Assembly (NCBI GenBank): GCA_022763485.1
Contig: JALEGX010000161.1
Location: 32,213-96,212, forward strand
Reading direction: 5' to 3'
Length of the DNA: 64,000 bases
From: Paracoccaceae bacterium
Lineage (GTDB): Bacteria > Pseudomonadota > Alphaproteobacteria > Rhodobacterales > Rhodobacteraceae
In this document: piece after piece, positions 1 through 7,374 of the stretch
How positions within the stretch are numbered: the first letter of the stretch is position 1
How the letters are laid out: the number at the start of each line of letters is the position of its first letter
Position numbers and translations under genes: made by a program
The notes under the pieces: generated by a model
What the model was told of the DNA's origin: nothing
Seen by the model: the letters and a program-made list of their open reading frames with translations, nothing else
Databases searched by the model: none

Positions 1-2
1 CC

Positions 3-275
3 GATCATCACTTTGCCAGGATTGTTGGCGGAGACACCCCCGGATCGAAGGCCGAAAAGATTTCAGAGCTGGTCGCAGACAAGACCGCAGAACGCCATGT
101 CATGGTTGGAGATGCCGTCAGCGATATCCTTGCCGCGCGTGCCGCGGGCATTGGGGCAATCGGCGTTTGCTGGGGCTGGCAAGCGTCGTCCCAGCTGCTG
201 GCCCATGATCCCGATGCGATCGCCCAAACCCCGCATGACCTCGCACAAGTTTGCCGGTCCGTACTGGATGCATAA
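3..275 (+). CDS. HAD-superfamily phosphatase, C-terminal part (partial)
   Basis: The 5' end lies outside the window; the open frame enters at base 3 and stops with TAA at 273-275, so about 90 C-terminal residues are seen. The visible part has a lysine in a GSKAEKI context, fitting HAD motif III, followed by MVGDAVSD, fitting the acidic motif IV (GDxxxD) that binds Mg2+. A run such as ARAAGIGAIGVCWGW then follows, as in phosphoglycolate phosphatase-like hydrolases. The likely activity is hydrolysis of a small phosphomonoester; the substrate cannot be told. It ends 12 bp before a metallophosphoesterase on the same strand, so the two are probably co-transcribed and may work together on phosphoesters. 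Confidence 0.8.
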   Translation, partial: DHHFARIVGGDTPGSKAEKISELVADKTAERHVMVGDAVSDILAARAAGIGAIGVCWGWQASSQLLAHDPDAIAQTPHDLAQVCRSVLDA

Positions 276-287
276 GGCAGAAACCCG

Positions 288-1088
288 ATGAAGTTCATTC
301 ACCTGACAGACCTGCATATCTCCGCCGGCAACCCGTCTGCGGCGCTTGCGGGGGCCAACGACCGCACCCGCCGGGCCATTGCCGAGATCAACAGCCTACA
401 CCGGGATGCGGAGCTCTGCGTGATCACCGGTGACATTGTTGCGGACCCCGACCCAGCGGCTTACCAGTTGGCCGAAGACCTGATTTCATCCCTTGAGATG
501 CCAACCTACGCCCTGCCCGGAAACCATGATGACCGTCGCATGGCGCAACAATTTCTGTCGTCGGTCCGCGTCGATGAAAACGGTTTCCTGCAGCAGCTGG
601 TCGAGACGTCGCGCGGCACCTTCATGTTGCTGGACACCAGCGATCCCGAAACGCACGCGGGACGGCTGTGCGAACAGCGGCTGAACTGGATCGAAACGCA
701 ACTTGCCGACAGGAACAGCCCGGTCTGGGTCTTCATGCATCACGCGCCCTTCCCGACCGGGCTGGCCGCGATGGATACCATCGGTCTGGAGCAGCAAGCG
801 GCCGAGCGGCTGGGCGCTGTTCTGGCGTCACACAAATACGTCCGTCACCTGTTCTTTGGTCACTACCACCGACCGATGTCCGGCGTCTGGCGCGGCATCC
901 CGTTTTCGTCCCATCGGTCGATGATGCAGCAATGTGCGCTGGATCTGGTTGAGCAGTCCCACGTGTCGGCGATATTCGAAGAACCACAATATGCCGTGGT
1001 GCTGGCGTCGGATGAGCGGACGGTTGTCCACTACCATGATTTCGCAGCCGACGCGGATGTCGGCAGCATGGGCCCCGCAAACGGGTAA
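288..1088 (+). CDS. Calcineurin-like phosphodiesterase (CpdA/GpdQ type)
   Basis: 266 aa cytoplasmic metallophosphoesterase. The five metal and active-site motifs are all present: DLH at D8-H10, ITGD with D49, GNHD at 78-81, MHHAP with H151/H152, and GHYHR at 191-195. The length fits class III cyclic nucleotide phosphodiesterases (CpdA) and glycerophosphodiesterases (GpdQ), and sequence alone does not separate them. The ATG at 288 gives the conserved start MKFIHLTDLH. It follows the HAD phosphatase by 12 bp, which suggests a phosphodiester-then-monoester scavenging pair rather than cAMP signalling; that part is inference. Two hairpins downstream separate it from the convergent caiD-like gene. 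Confidence 0.85.
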   Translation: MKFIHLTDLHISAGNPSAALAGANDRTRRAIAEINSLHRDAELCVITGDIVADPDPAAYQLAEDLISSLEMPTYALPGNHDDRRMAQQFLSSVRVDENGFLQQLVETSRGTFMLLDTSDPETHAGRLCEQRLNWIETQLADRNSPVWVFMHHAPFPTGLAAMDTIGLEQQAAERLGAVLASHKYVRHLFFGHYHRPMSGVWRGIPFSSHRSMMQQCALDLVEQSHVSAIFEEPQYAVVLASDERTVVHYHDFAADADVGSMGPANG

Positions 1089-1133
1089 GGCCCGTTTCAA
1101 ACATCGCCTGCGGGTGCTGCAGGCGCAGAAATG

Positions 1134-1187
1134 CCCCCGCGCGCCTGAAACACGGCGCGCGGGGGACCATTCTGGTCCGTTTTATTT
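1134..1187. terminator. Bidirectional terminator between phosphodiesterase and caiD-like gene
   Basis: Two hairpins are stacked between convergent genes. The first has a perfect 12-bp GC-only stem (1134-1145 with 1154-1165, 8-nt loop). The second is GGACC/GGTCC (1164-1168 with 1174-1178), followed by TTTTATTT at 1180-1187. The U-tract serves the plus-strand gene; the long GC stem lies just past the minus-strand stop codon. Confidence 0.65.
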
Positions 1188-1967
1188 ACCCTTCCAGACA
1201 GGATCCCGCTTTTCGGCGAAGGCGCGGGCGCCTTCCAGCTGATCCTCGGAGCGATACAGCGTCTCGACGGTGCGCAGCTGGCTTTTGGTGATGCGGTTCA
1301 TCGCGTCCTGGAACTTGCTGTCTTCGGCGTCACGCACAACCTCTTTGATCGCGGCGTAAACCAGCGGCGGGCCGGACGCCAGCAGGCGCGCCAGTTCCCA
1401 TGCACGATCCATCAGCTGATCGGCGGCGACAATCTCGTTCACCAGGCCCCAACGGTTGGCCTCGGTCGCGTCGAACCAACGGCCGGTCAGCAACAGTTCC
1501 ATCGCGATGTGATAGGGGATGCGTTTCGGAAGTTTGACGCTGGCCGCATCTGCCACGGTGCCCGAGCGGATTTCCGGCAGGGCGAAAGTCGCGTGTTCCG
1601 CCGCCAGGATGATGTCGGCCGAGATCGCCAATTCCAACCCACCGCCACAGGCGATGCCGTTCACGGCGGCGATCACCGGCTTGTTCATGTCGCGCATTTC
1701 TTGAAGGCCCCCAAAGCCGCCGACGCCATAGTCGCCGTCAACCGCGTCGCCGTCCGCTGCGGCCTTCAAATCCCAGCCGGGGCAGAAGAATTTGTCGCCA
1801 GCGCCGGTCAGGATCGCGACGCGCAGTTCGGGGTCATCGCGGAAATCCTGAAAGACGTCGCCCATGATGCGGCTGGTGGCCAGGTCGATGGCGTTGGCCT
1901 TGGGGCGATCCAGGATCACCTCAAGGATGGCGCCGTCGCGGCGGGTCTTGATGGGGCTATCGGTCAT
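1182..1967 (-). CDS. caiD: Carnitinyl-CoA dehydratase / crotonobetainyl-CoA hydratase (CaiD-like)
   Basis: 261 aa crotonase-fold enzyme, the same length as E. coli CaiD. Shared blocks include ILEVILDRPKANAID near the N-terminus, RVAILTGAGDKFF, PGWDLKAAA, KPVIAAVNGIACGGGLELA (oxyanion-hole region), and the C-terminal AFAEKRDPVWKGK, which is nearly that of CaiD. The expected reaction is reversible hydration of crotonobetainyl-CoA to L-carnitinyl-CoA. It is the last gene of a three-gene minus-strand unit (acyl-CoA dehydrogenase, acyl-CoA synthetase, this gene), 4 bp after the synthetase. Beside carnitine dehydrogenase and dehydrocarnitine cleavage genes, it would feed gamma-butyrobetaine or crotonobetaine into carnitine. 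Confidence 0.88.
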   Translation of the reverse strand: MTDSPIKTRRDGAILEVILDRPKANAIDLATSRIMGDVFQDFRDDPELRVAILTGAGDKFFCPGWDLKAAADGDAVDGDYGVGGFGGLQEMRDMNKPVIAAVNGIACGGGLELAISADIILAAEHATFALPEIRSGTVADAASVKLPKRIPYHIAMELLLTGRWFDATEANRWGLVNEIVAADQLMDRAWELARLLASGPPLVYAAIKEVVRDAEDSKFQDAMNRITKSQLRTVETLYRSEDQLEGARAFAEKRDPVWKGK

Positions 1968-1971
1968 AAGA

Positions 1972-3987
1972 TCAGGCCTTTCGGATCAGAGCATCCACCG
2001 CGACCGCGCGGTCGGGGGTGCAGAGCAGAGGGTTGACTTCAACTTCGCCGACGCTGTCGGCATTGGCAATTACGTAATCCTGGATCGCGGTGACGGCGGC
2101 GGCCACAGCATCCATGTCGACGCCCGGCTTGCCACGATACCCGGCCAAAACCGGCGCGATCTTCAGCTGGCTGAGCGCCGTTTTGATTTCATCCGCGCTG
2201 GCGGGCAGCAGCAACGACGTGGTGTCGCGCAGAACTTCGGTCAGTACGCCACCGGCGCCCAGCGTCAGCACAAAGCCATGCGCCGGATCACGGACCACCC
2301 CCACCAGCAGCTCGGTCACGGTTCCGGTGATCATCTCCTCGATCAGGATCTCTTCGGTGCCAATCTCTTGCGCCACGAGAACCGCGTCTTCGGGCTGGAT
2401 TTCCAGCCGCACGGCGGCGTGTTCGGATTTATGCGCCAGACCCACGCCTTTGATCGCAAAGGGCGGACGCAGTTCAGCGGCGGCTTGGGCCACGGCATCC
2501 GCGCCCGAAACCGAACGGTTCTGCGGCGTGACCAACCCGTGCGCGGCCAGGGCGTCTTTGGATTCAGCTTCGCTGAGCGTGCGCTCGGCGTCCGCTTCGC
2601 CGGGCAGGCATACGGGCGCCTCGGCGGGTTTGCGGATGTTCGACGCGGCCTGGCAGGCAGCCAGCGCCTCGCGCAGACCCATAAAGGGCACAACGCCGCC
2701 CTCCATCAGGGTTTGCGCCACGTCTTGCGGCAGCAGCTCGGGCAGGGTGGCGGCAATGCCAAAGCGCGCGCCGGTCTCGGCGCGTACGGCCAACGCGGCA
2801 TTGGTGGCGTGCACCCAGTCGGTTGCATCCGTTGTCGGATAATCGACAATCGAGAAGGTCATCGAGATGTTGTCGCCGGTCATGCCCGACCATGCCTTGG
2901 TCATCGCGGGTTCATCCCGCCAGATATAAGTGTGATAATCCAAGGGGTTATTGAGCGCGACCATCGGACCCAACGCATCGCGCAAATGGGTTTTCTGGCC
3001 GTCGGTCAGCTTGGGGAAGTCCAGCCCTGTGCCCACCGCCATATCGGCGATCAGGCTGGCCTCGCCGCCCGAACAGCTGATCGAAGCGATGGCGCCATCG
3101 GGCATCGGGCCATAGCAATGCAGCAGTTTCAGGGTTTCCAACAGGTCCGGCAGGGCTTGAACGCGCGGGATGCCCAAGCGGTCCAGAAAGGCTTGCGCGC
3201 CCGCGTCGCTGCCCGCGAGGGACGCGGTGTGCGATACGGTTGCTTGCTGCGCCTGCTCGGACGCGCCGACCTTCAGCGCAACCAGAGGCACACCTTTTTC
3301 CCAAGCCTTGGCGGCCAAAGCCTCCCAATCACGCAGGTCCTTGAACCCTTCGATATGCAAGCCGATGGCTGTCACGCGCGGGTCGTCCAGCAGGCTGGCG
3401 GCGATTTCGGCCTGGGTGGTCTGGGCCATGTTGCCGCAGGTCACCACATAGGCGATGGGCAGGCCACGCGCCTGCATGGTCAGGTTGATCGCGATGTTCG
3501 AGCTTTGCGTCAGGATCGCAACGCCCTTTTCCACACGGGTGCAGCCGTGCTGGTCAGGCCAAAGCAAAGCGCCGTCCAACCCGTTCACGAAGCCATAGCA
3601 GTTGGGACCCAGGATCGGCATTTCGCCAGCAGCGGCAACCAGTTGCGCCTGCAGATCATCGCCCGCATCGTCCTCGGCGGCCGCTTCGGAAAAGCCGCTG
3701 GCAAAACAGACAGCGCCGCCCGCGCCCATCTGGGACAGGGCAGCGACGGCCTCGATCGTGGCGTGGCGGTTGATGCCGATGAAAACAGCATCGGGGGCGC
3801 TTGGCAGGTCTTCGATCGTCTGGAAAACCGCGTGGCCCGAAATCACATCGGCCTTGGGATGCACGGGCCAGATGGCGCCTTCGTATTCCAGCCGTTCGCA
3901 CTGGCGAATAACCTGTTGGCACCAGGCGCCGCCACCGATCACGGCGATGGATTTAGGCTGAAAGAGGCGTGTGAGAGTCTTGGTCAT
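1972..3987 (-). CDS. ADP-forming acyl-CoA synthetase (fused alpha-beta)
   Basis: 671 aa, nucleotide-diphosphate-forming acyl-CoA synthetase of the acetate-CoA ligase family. Domains in order: CoA-binding Rossmann domain (about 1-130, with PKSIAVIGGG), succinyl-CoA-ligase-like domain (about 150-300) with the phospho-histidine motif VSHTASLAG (H253), and a C-terminal ATP-grasp domain (about 460-671). It joins a carboxylate to CoA with release of ADP and Pi. Lying between an acyl-CoA dehydrogenase and a CaiD homologue, it probably activates gamma-butyrobetaine, crotonobetaine or carnitine, a job done in E. coli by the AMP-forming CaiC. The substrate is inferred from context only. It overlaps neither neighbour; the upstream gap is 113 bp and contains a hairpin. 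Confidence 0.82.
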   Translation of the reverse strand: MTKTLTRLFQPKSIAVIGGGAWCQQVIRQCERLEYEGAIWPVHPKADVISGHAVFQTIEDLPSAPDAVFIGINRHATIEAVAALSQMGAGGAVCFASGFSEAAAEDDAGDDLQAQLVAAAGEMPILGPNCYGFVNGLDGALLWPDQHGCTRVEKGVAILTQSSNIAINLTMQARGLPIAYVVTCGNMAQTTQAEIAASLLDDPRVTAIGLHIEGFKDLRDWEALAAKAWEKGVPLVALKVGASEQAQQATVSHTASLAGSDAGAQAFLDRLGIPRVQALPDLLETLKLLHCYGPMPDGAIASISCSGGEASLIADMAVGTGLDFPKLTDGQKTHLRDALGPMVALNNPLDYHTYIWRDEPAMTKAWSGMTGDNISMTFSIVDYPTTDATDWVHATNAALAVRAETGARFGIAATLPELLPQDVAQTLMEGGVVPFMGLREALAACQAASNIRKPAEAPVCLPGEADAERTLSEAESKDALAAHGLVTPQNRSVSGADAVAQAAAELRPPFAIKGVGLAHKSEHAAVRLEIQPEDAVLVAQEIGTEEILIEEMITGTVTELLVGVVRDPAHGFVLTLGAGGVLTEVLRDTTSLLLPASADEIKTALSQLKIAPVLAGYRGKPGVDMDAVAAAVTAIQDYVIANADSVGEVEVNPLLCTPDRAVAVDALIRKA

Positions 3988-4062
3988 GGATGGCCCGCAA
4001 GAGAAGTGATGGGGACGGTCCCGGCGGCGCGGATGGCTTGCATGGTTGAGAGCAAAAGCGCA

Positions 4063-4085
4063 GGCGCATCATGGGAGGATGCGCC
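4063..4085. other. Intercistronic hairpin between acyl-CoA dehydrogenase and synthetase genes
   Basis: A perfect 8-bp stem GGCGCATC/GATGCGCC with a 7-nt loop lies 15 bp past the stop of the acyl-CoA dehydrogenase gene and about 75 bp before the synthetase start. There is no U-tract, so it may act as an mRNA-stabilising or processing element rather than a terminator. This gives a possible means of uneven expression within the unit. Confidence 0.45.
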
Positions 4086-4100
4086 GCCGGGAAGCCAGTC

Positions 4101-5261
4101 TTAAGCGCCGAGCGGGCGCAGAAGGTCGCGCGAAATGATGTGACGCTGGATTTCCGAGGTGCCATCCCAGATGCGCTCGACACGGGCATCGCGCCAGAAC
4201 CGTTCGATCGGGAAATCATCCATCAGCCCCATGCCGCCAAAGATCTGCAGCGTGGTGTCGGTCACCCGCGCCAGCGCCTCGGAGGCGTAGAGCTTGGCCG
4301 AAGCGATTTCGCGGTTGGACGGCAGGTTCTGGTCCAGACGCCATGCCGCCGCAAGGGTCAGCCAGTCCGCGGCATCAATCTCGGTGATCATGTCGGCGAT
4401 CTGGAAGCCCACACCCTGGAACTTGCCAATCGGCTGACCGAACTGTTTGCGCTCTGCCGAGTAGTTCAGCGCGTAGTCGAAGCAGCGGCGTGCACGCCCG
4501 ACCGAGAAGGCCGCGACGGTCAGACGGGTGGCATAGAGCCATTCGTTCATCACCGCGAACCCACCGTCGATTTCGCCCAGCACCTGCGCATCGGGCAGAC
4601 GGCAATCGTCGAACGACAGGATGTAGTTCTTGTAGCCCTTGTGGCTGACGGAATTGTAGCCTTCGCGCACGTCGAAACCGGGGGTGCCACGGTCAACCAG
4701 GAAGGTGGTGATGCGCTTTTTGGGGCCTTTCGGGGTCTCATCCACACCGGTAGCGATGAAGACGATGAAGAAATCCGCGTGCTCTGCACCCGAGATGAAG
4801 TGCTTGGAGCCGTTGATGACCCAATCGCCACCGTCCCGCACAGCTTGGCATTTCATGCCACGCACGTCCGAACCCGCGTCCGGTTCGGTCATTGCCAGCG
4901 CGTCCATTTTCTCACCCCGCACGGCAGGCAGCAGATAGCGTTCGCGCTGTTCGTCGTTACAGGCCATCAGGATGTTCTGCGGACGACCAAAGAAATGGGT
5001 CAGCGCCATCGAGCCACGGCCCAGTTCACGTTCAACCAGCGTGAAGTCCAGATGCGACAGGCCCGCACCGCCCACTTCCTCGGGGAAGTTGCAGGCATAG
5101 AAGCCCAGGTCGATACACTTCTGCTTGATCTCTTCACCCAGCTCATGGGGCACCTGGCCGGTCCGTTCAACTTCGGCTTCGTGGGGGTAAATCTCGTTCT
5201 CCACAAAACTGCGGACGGTCGAGACGATCATCTCTTGTTCTTCGCTCAGGCCAAAGTGCAT
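4101..5261 (-). CDS. Acyl-CoA dehydrogenase, probably gamma-butyrobetainyl-CoA dehydrogenase
   Basis: 386 aa FAD acyl-CoA dehydrogenase. The chosen start MHFGLSEEQ is preceded by GGAG at good spacing; the longer frame adds nine unaligned residues. It shows ALTMTEPDAGSD-type FAD/substrate motifs (LAMTEPDAGSD), GSKHFISGA, and the C-terminal FGGMGLMDD and FWRDARVERIWDGTSEIQ blocks of the superfamily. The likely step is oxidation of gamma-butyrobetainyl-CoA to crotonobetainyl-CoA, passing electrons to ETF. It is the first gene of the minus-strand unit with synthetase and caiD, and is divergent from a GlxA-type regulator across a 111-bp promoter region. The specific substrate is inferred from the neighbours; the family is certain. 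Confidence 0.85.
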   Translation of the reverse strand: MHFGLSEEQEMIVSTVRSFVENEIYPHEAEVERTGQVPHELGEEIKQKCIDLGFYACNFPEEVGGAGLSHLDFTLVERELGRGSMALTHFFGRPQNILMACNDEQRERYLLPAVRGEKMDALAMTEPDAGSDVRGMKCQAVRDGGDWVINGSKHFISGAEHADFFIVFIATGVDETPKGPKKRITTFLVDRGTPGFDVREGYNSVSHKGYKNYILSFDDCRLPDAQVLGEIDGGFAVMNEWLYATRLTVAAFSVGRARRCFDYALNYSAERKQFGQPIGKFQGVGFQIADMITEIDAADWLTLAAAWRLDQNLPSNREIASAKLYASEALARVTDTTLQIFGGMGLMDDFPIERFWRDARVERIWDGTSEIQRHIISRDLLRPLGA

Positions 5262-5318
5262 CTGGAGATCTCCAATTGAGGGTTTCAAGCGAGGAAATCT
5301 GATCTTGCGCGGCTCCGG

Positions 5319-5347
5319 CGTGCAGAATTAGATGTTCATCATGCACG
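5319..5347. promoter_or_regulatory. Candidate operator in the acyl-CoA dehydrogenase / glxA divergent region
   Basis: The inverted repeat CGTGCA (5319-5324) and TGCACG (5342-5347), with 17 nt between arms, lies in the 111-bp divergent intergenic region. Arms one to two helical turns apart are compatible with an AraC-type dimer. Only one copy is seen and no functional evidence exists. Confidence 0.25.
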
Positions 5348-5372
5348 ATTGGAGAAAATATGCAGGTGATAC

Positions 5373-6284
5373 ATGATTTTTGATTTCCTGCTCTTCGACA
5401 ACTTCTCGAACCACTGCCTGGCGAACACGGTGGAACCGCTTCGCGCGGCCAACATGCTGTCGGGCAAACAGCTGTATGCCTGGCGATTCCTGACGCTGGA
5501 TGGCACGCCCGCCACCAGTTCCAGCGGGATGCAGGTCACGCCGCAGGACGCGTTGGCCAACACACAGGGCGATCTGCTGGCCATCATGCCCTCTTATGGG
5601 TTTCGCGCCATCGACGGGCCGGAAATCACCACTCAGTTACGTCGCGCGGCGCGCCACTACCGCAAGCTGGCGGGGCTGGACACAGGCAGCTGGCTGTTGG
5701 CTCGGGCCGGGCTGCTGGAGGGATACACCGCAACGATCCATTGGGAAGAGCTGTCCAGCTTCGCGGAAGAATTCCCCGACATCGAAGTGAAACGCGAACG
5801 GTTCGTTCTGGACGGGGATCGCATCACCTGTTCCGGGGCCATGGCTGCATTTGACCTGACGATGCACCTGATCTCGGAGGCGCATGGAACGATGCTCGCC
5901 ATAGAAGTCGCGCAGCTGTTCATGACCCGGGATTCGGCGCGCTCGCACGCGTCAGACCAGAGAGTGGGCAGCAAATCGGTCAATCGCGCCATTTCGCTCA
6001 TGCAAGAGAACCTGGAGCATCCCCTGCCGATCGCGGCCGTCGCCAGACATGTCGGATGTTCGCAGAAGACACTTGAAACGCGCATGAAGGCGGAACTGGA
6101 TGCGGGACCGCAGGCGGTTTACCAGCGGCTGCGCCTGAACCTTGCGCGCAAGCTGGTCGCTGAGACCGATCAGAGCGTGTCCGAAATTGCCGGGCGCTGC
6201 GGTTATGAAAATGCCAGCGCCATGACCCGTGCCTTCAAGCGCGAGTTCAGCATCACCCCACGCGACTTGCGCAACAAGGGCTAG
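5373..6284 (+). CDS. GlxA-family transcriptional regulator (CdhR-like), copy 1
   Basis: 303 aa with an N-terminal DJ-1/PfpI-like amidotransferase-fold domain (about 1-165) and a C-terminal AraC double helix-turn-helix (about 205-303; SVSEIAGRCGYENASAMTRA is the second HTH). This architecture is shared by CdhR, the carnitine catabolism activator of Pseudomonas, and by GbdR and ArgR. The start MIFDFLLFDNFS fits the family. It is divergent from the acyl-CoA dehydrogenase unit and convergent with a second GlxA regulator (29-bp gap), so it most likely controls uptake of gamma-butyrobetaine or carnitine into this pathway. The ligand is inferred. Confidence 0.88.
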   Translation: MIFDFLLFDNFSNHCLANTVEPLRAANMLSGKQLYAWRFLTLDGTPATSSSGMQVTPQDALANTQGDLLAIMPSYGFRAIDGPEITTQLRRAARHYRKLAGLDTGSWLLARAGLLEGYTATIHWEELSSFAEEFPDIEVKRERFVLDGDRITCSGAMAAFDLTMHLISEAHGTMLAIEVAQLFMTRDSARSHASDQRVGSKSVNRAISLMQENLEHPLPIAAVARHVGCSQKTLETRMKAELDAGPQAVYQRLRLNLARKLVAETDQSVSEIAGRCGYENASAMTRAFKREFSITPRDLRNKG

Positions 6285-6312
6285 GTGCTGTGCTGCCTTG
6301 CAAGCCGCAACA

Positions 6313-7263
6313 TCAGGCCCGGCCCTTGCGAATGTCGCGGAAGGTTGCGCCGAACTCTGCCGCAAAGGACCGGCCCAGGGAAGAGGCCGAGGAGAACCCG
6401 CAGCGCAGAGCAATCTGTTCAACCGTCTGCTGGGTTTCCAGCGCCAGATGACGGGCGCGTTGCAGCCGAAACAGCTTGTAATACCGACCGGGGGTCATCC
6501 CCAGCTCACGCTGGAAGGTTCGGTTCAGCGTGCGTTCCGACATTGAAACCTTGTCTGCCAGCTCAAACGTGGTCAGCGGGGTTTCAATGTTCTCTGTCAT
6601 CACGTTGATGGCTTGCAGCAGCTTCGGGGACCCCGTTTCACGCAGCTTGTCTGCGCCGCGCTGAATGTCCGTCTGTCGCTCCGGGTCATAGACAAACATG
6701 GTGGATGCGTCGAAGGCCGCCGCCGACCCGAACAGCGACTGGATCTGGTCCAGCGTCATGTCCAGCGTCGTGCTGGCCCCGCCACAGGTCACATAGCGAC
6801 CCGAGCGGACAAACCGCGCCTGCGACACCTCCACCTTGGGAAAGCTCTCCTCAAACGCGTCCAGTTCCTGCCAGTGGATGGTGGCGGACTGCCCGTCCAG
6901 CAGCCCGGCCGAGGCCAGCAACCATGCCCCGGTGTCGACCGCGATGACCTGTGCGGCGTTTCGGGACGCGACGCGCAAGGCAGAGGACAGGCCCGGACCC
7001 GTCTGCTCGCGCATCCTGTAGCCCGACACGATCACCAGTCTGCGCCTCTTTCGGGTCGGGTCAAAGACGCTATCGGGCGTGATCTGGATGCCGCTGGAAC
7101 TGGTGACAGGTGCGCCGTCCAGGGTCGAAATCTGCCATGACAATTCGGCACCATTTGCGCGCAGCTTCACGTCCCGCAGCGGCTCCAACGCGTTCGCCAG
7201 GACCATGTTGGAAAAGCCGCTGAACAGCAGAAACTCGAACTTTTGGCTGAAACTTGACGACAT
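6313..7263 (-). CDS. GlxA-family transcriptional regulator (CdhR-like), copy 2
   Basis: 316 aa when started at MSSSFSQKFEFLLF (ATG at 7263). A longer frame to 7500 would run through the promoter and start of the divergent acetoacetyl-CoA synthetase gene and adds unaligned residues. It has a DJ-1/PfpI-like N-terminal domain (FSGFSNMVLANALEPL, AVDTGAWLLASAGLLDG) and a C-terminal AraC HTH pair (LADKVSMSERTLNRTFQREL; QIALRCGFSSASSLGRSF). It is clearly paralogous to the convergent regulator at 5373, sharing the spacing of motifs such as TLDG.P.TSSSG. It probably activates the divergent acetoacetyl-CoA synthetase, BKACE and carnitine dehydrogenase genes. Confidence 0.87.
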   Translation of the reverse strand: MSSSFSQKFEFLLFSGFSNMVLANALEPLRDVKLRANGAELSWQISTLDGAPVTSSSGIQITPDSVFDPTRKRRRLVIVSGYRMREQTGPGLSSALRVASRNAAQVIAVDTGAWLLASAGLLDGQSATIHWQELDAFEESFPKVEVSQARFVRSGRYVTCGGASTTLDMTLDQIQSLFGSAAAFDASTMFVYDPERQTDIQRGADKLRETGSPKLLQAINVMTENIETPLTTFELADKVSMSERTLNRTFQRELGMTPGRYYKLFRLQRARHLALETQQTVEQIALRCGFSSASSLGRSFAAEFGATFRDIRKGRA

Positions 7264-7374
7264 TTGGATATTAGATGGCGAAAATTGTCGATATGCAAGT
7301 GCAATCGCTCCCCTAGGGTCACGCCATTCGGCCTTGAGTCGATCTCCCCTCAGTTGAAGACAGAGCCAACCCTG

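Noticed and set aside
1864..4104. 746-codon open frame on the plus strand opposite the acyl-CoA synthetase
   Set aside because: It is antisense to a well-supported gene, is rich in His/Gly/Arg/Gln as expected for a GC-rich shadow frame, and shows no family motif.
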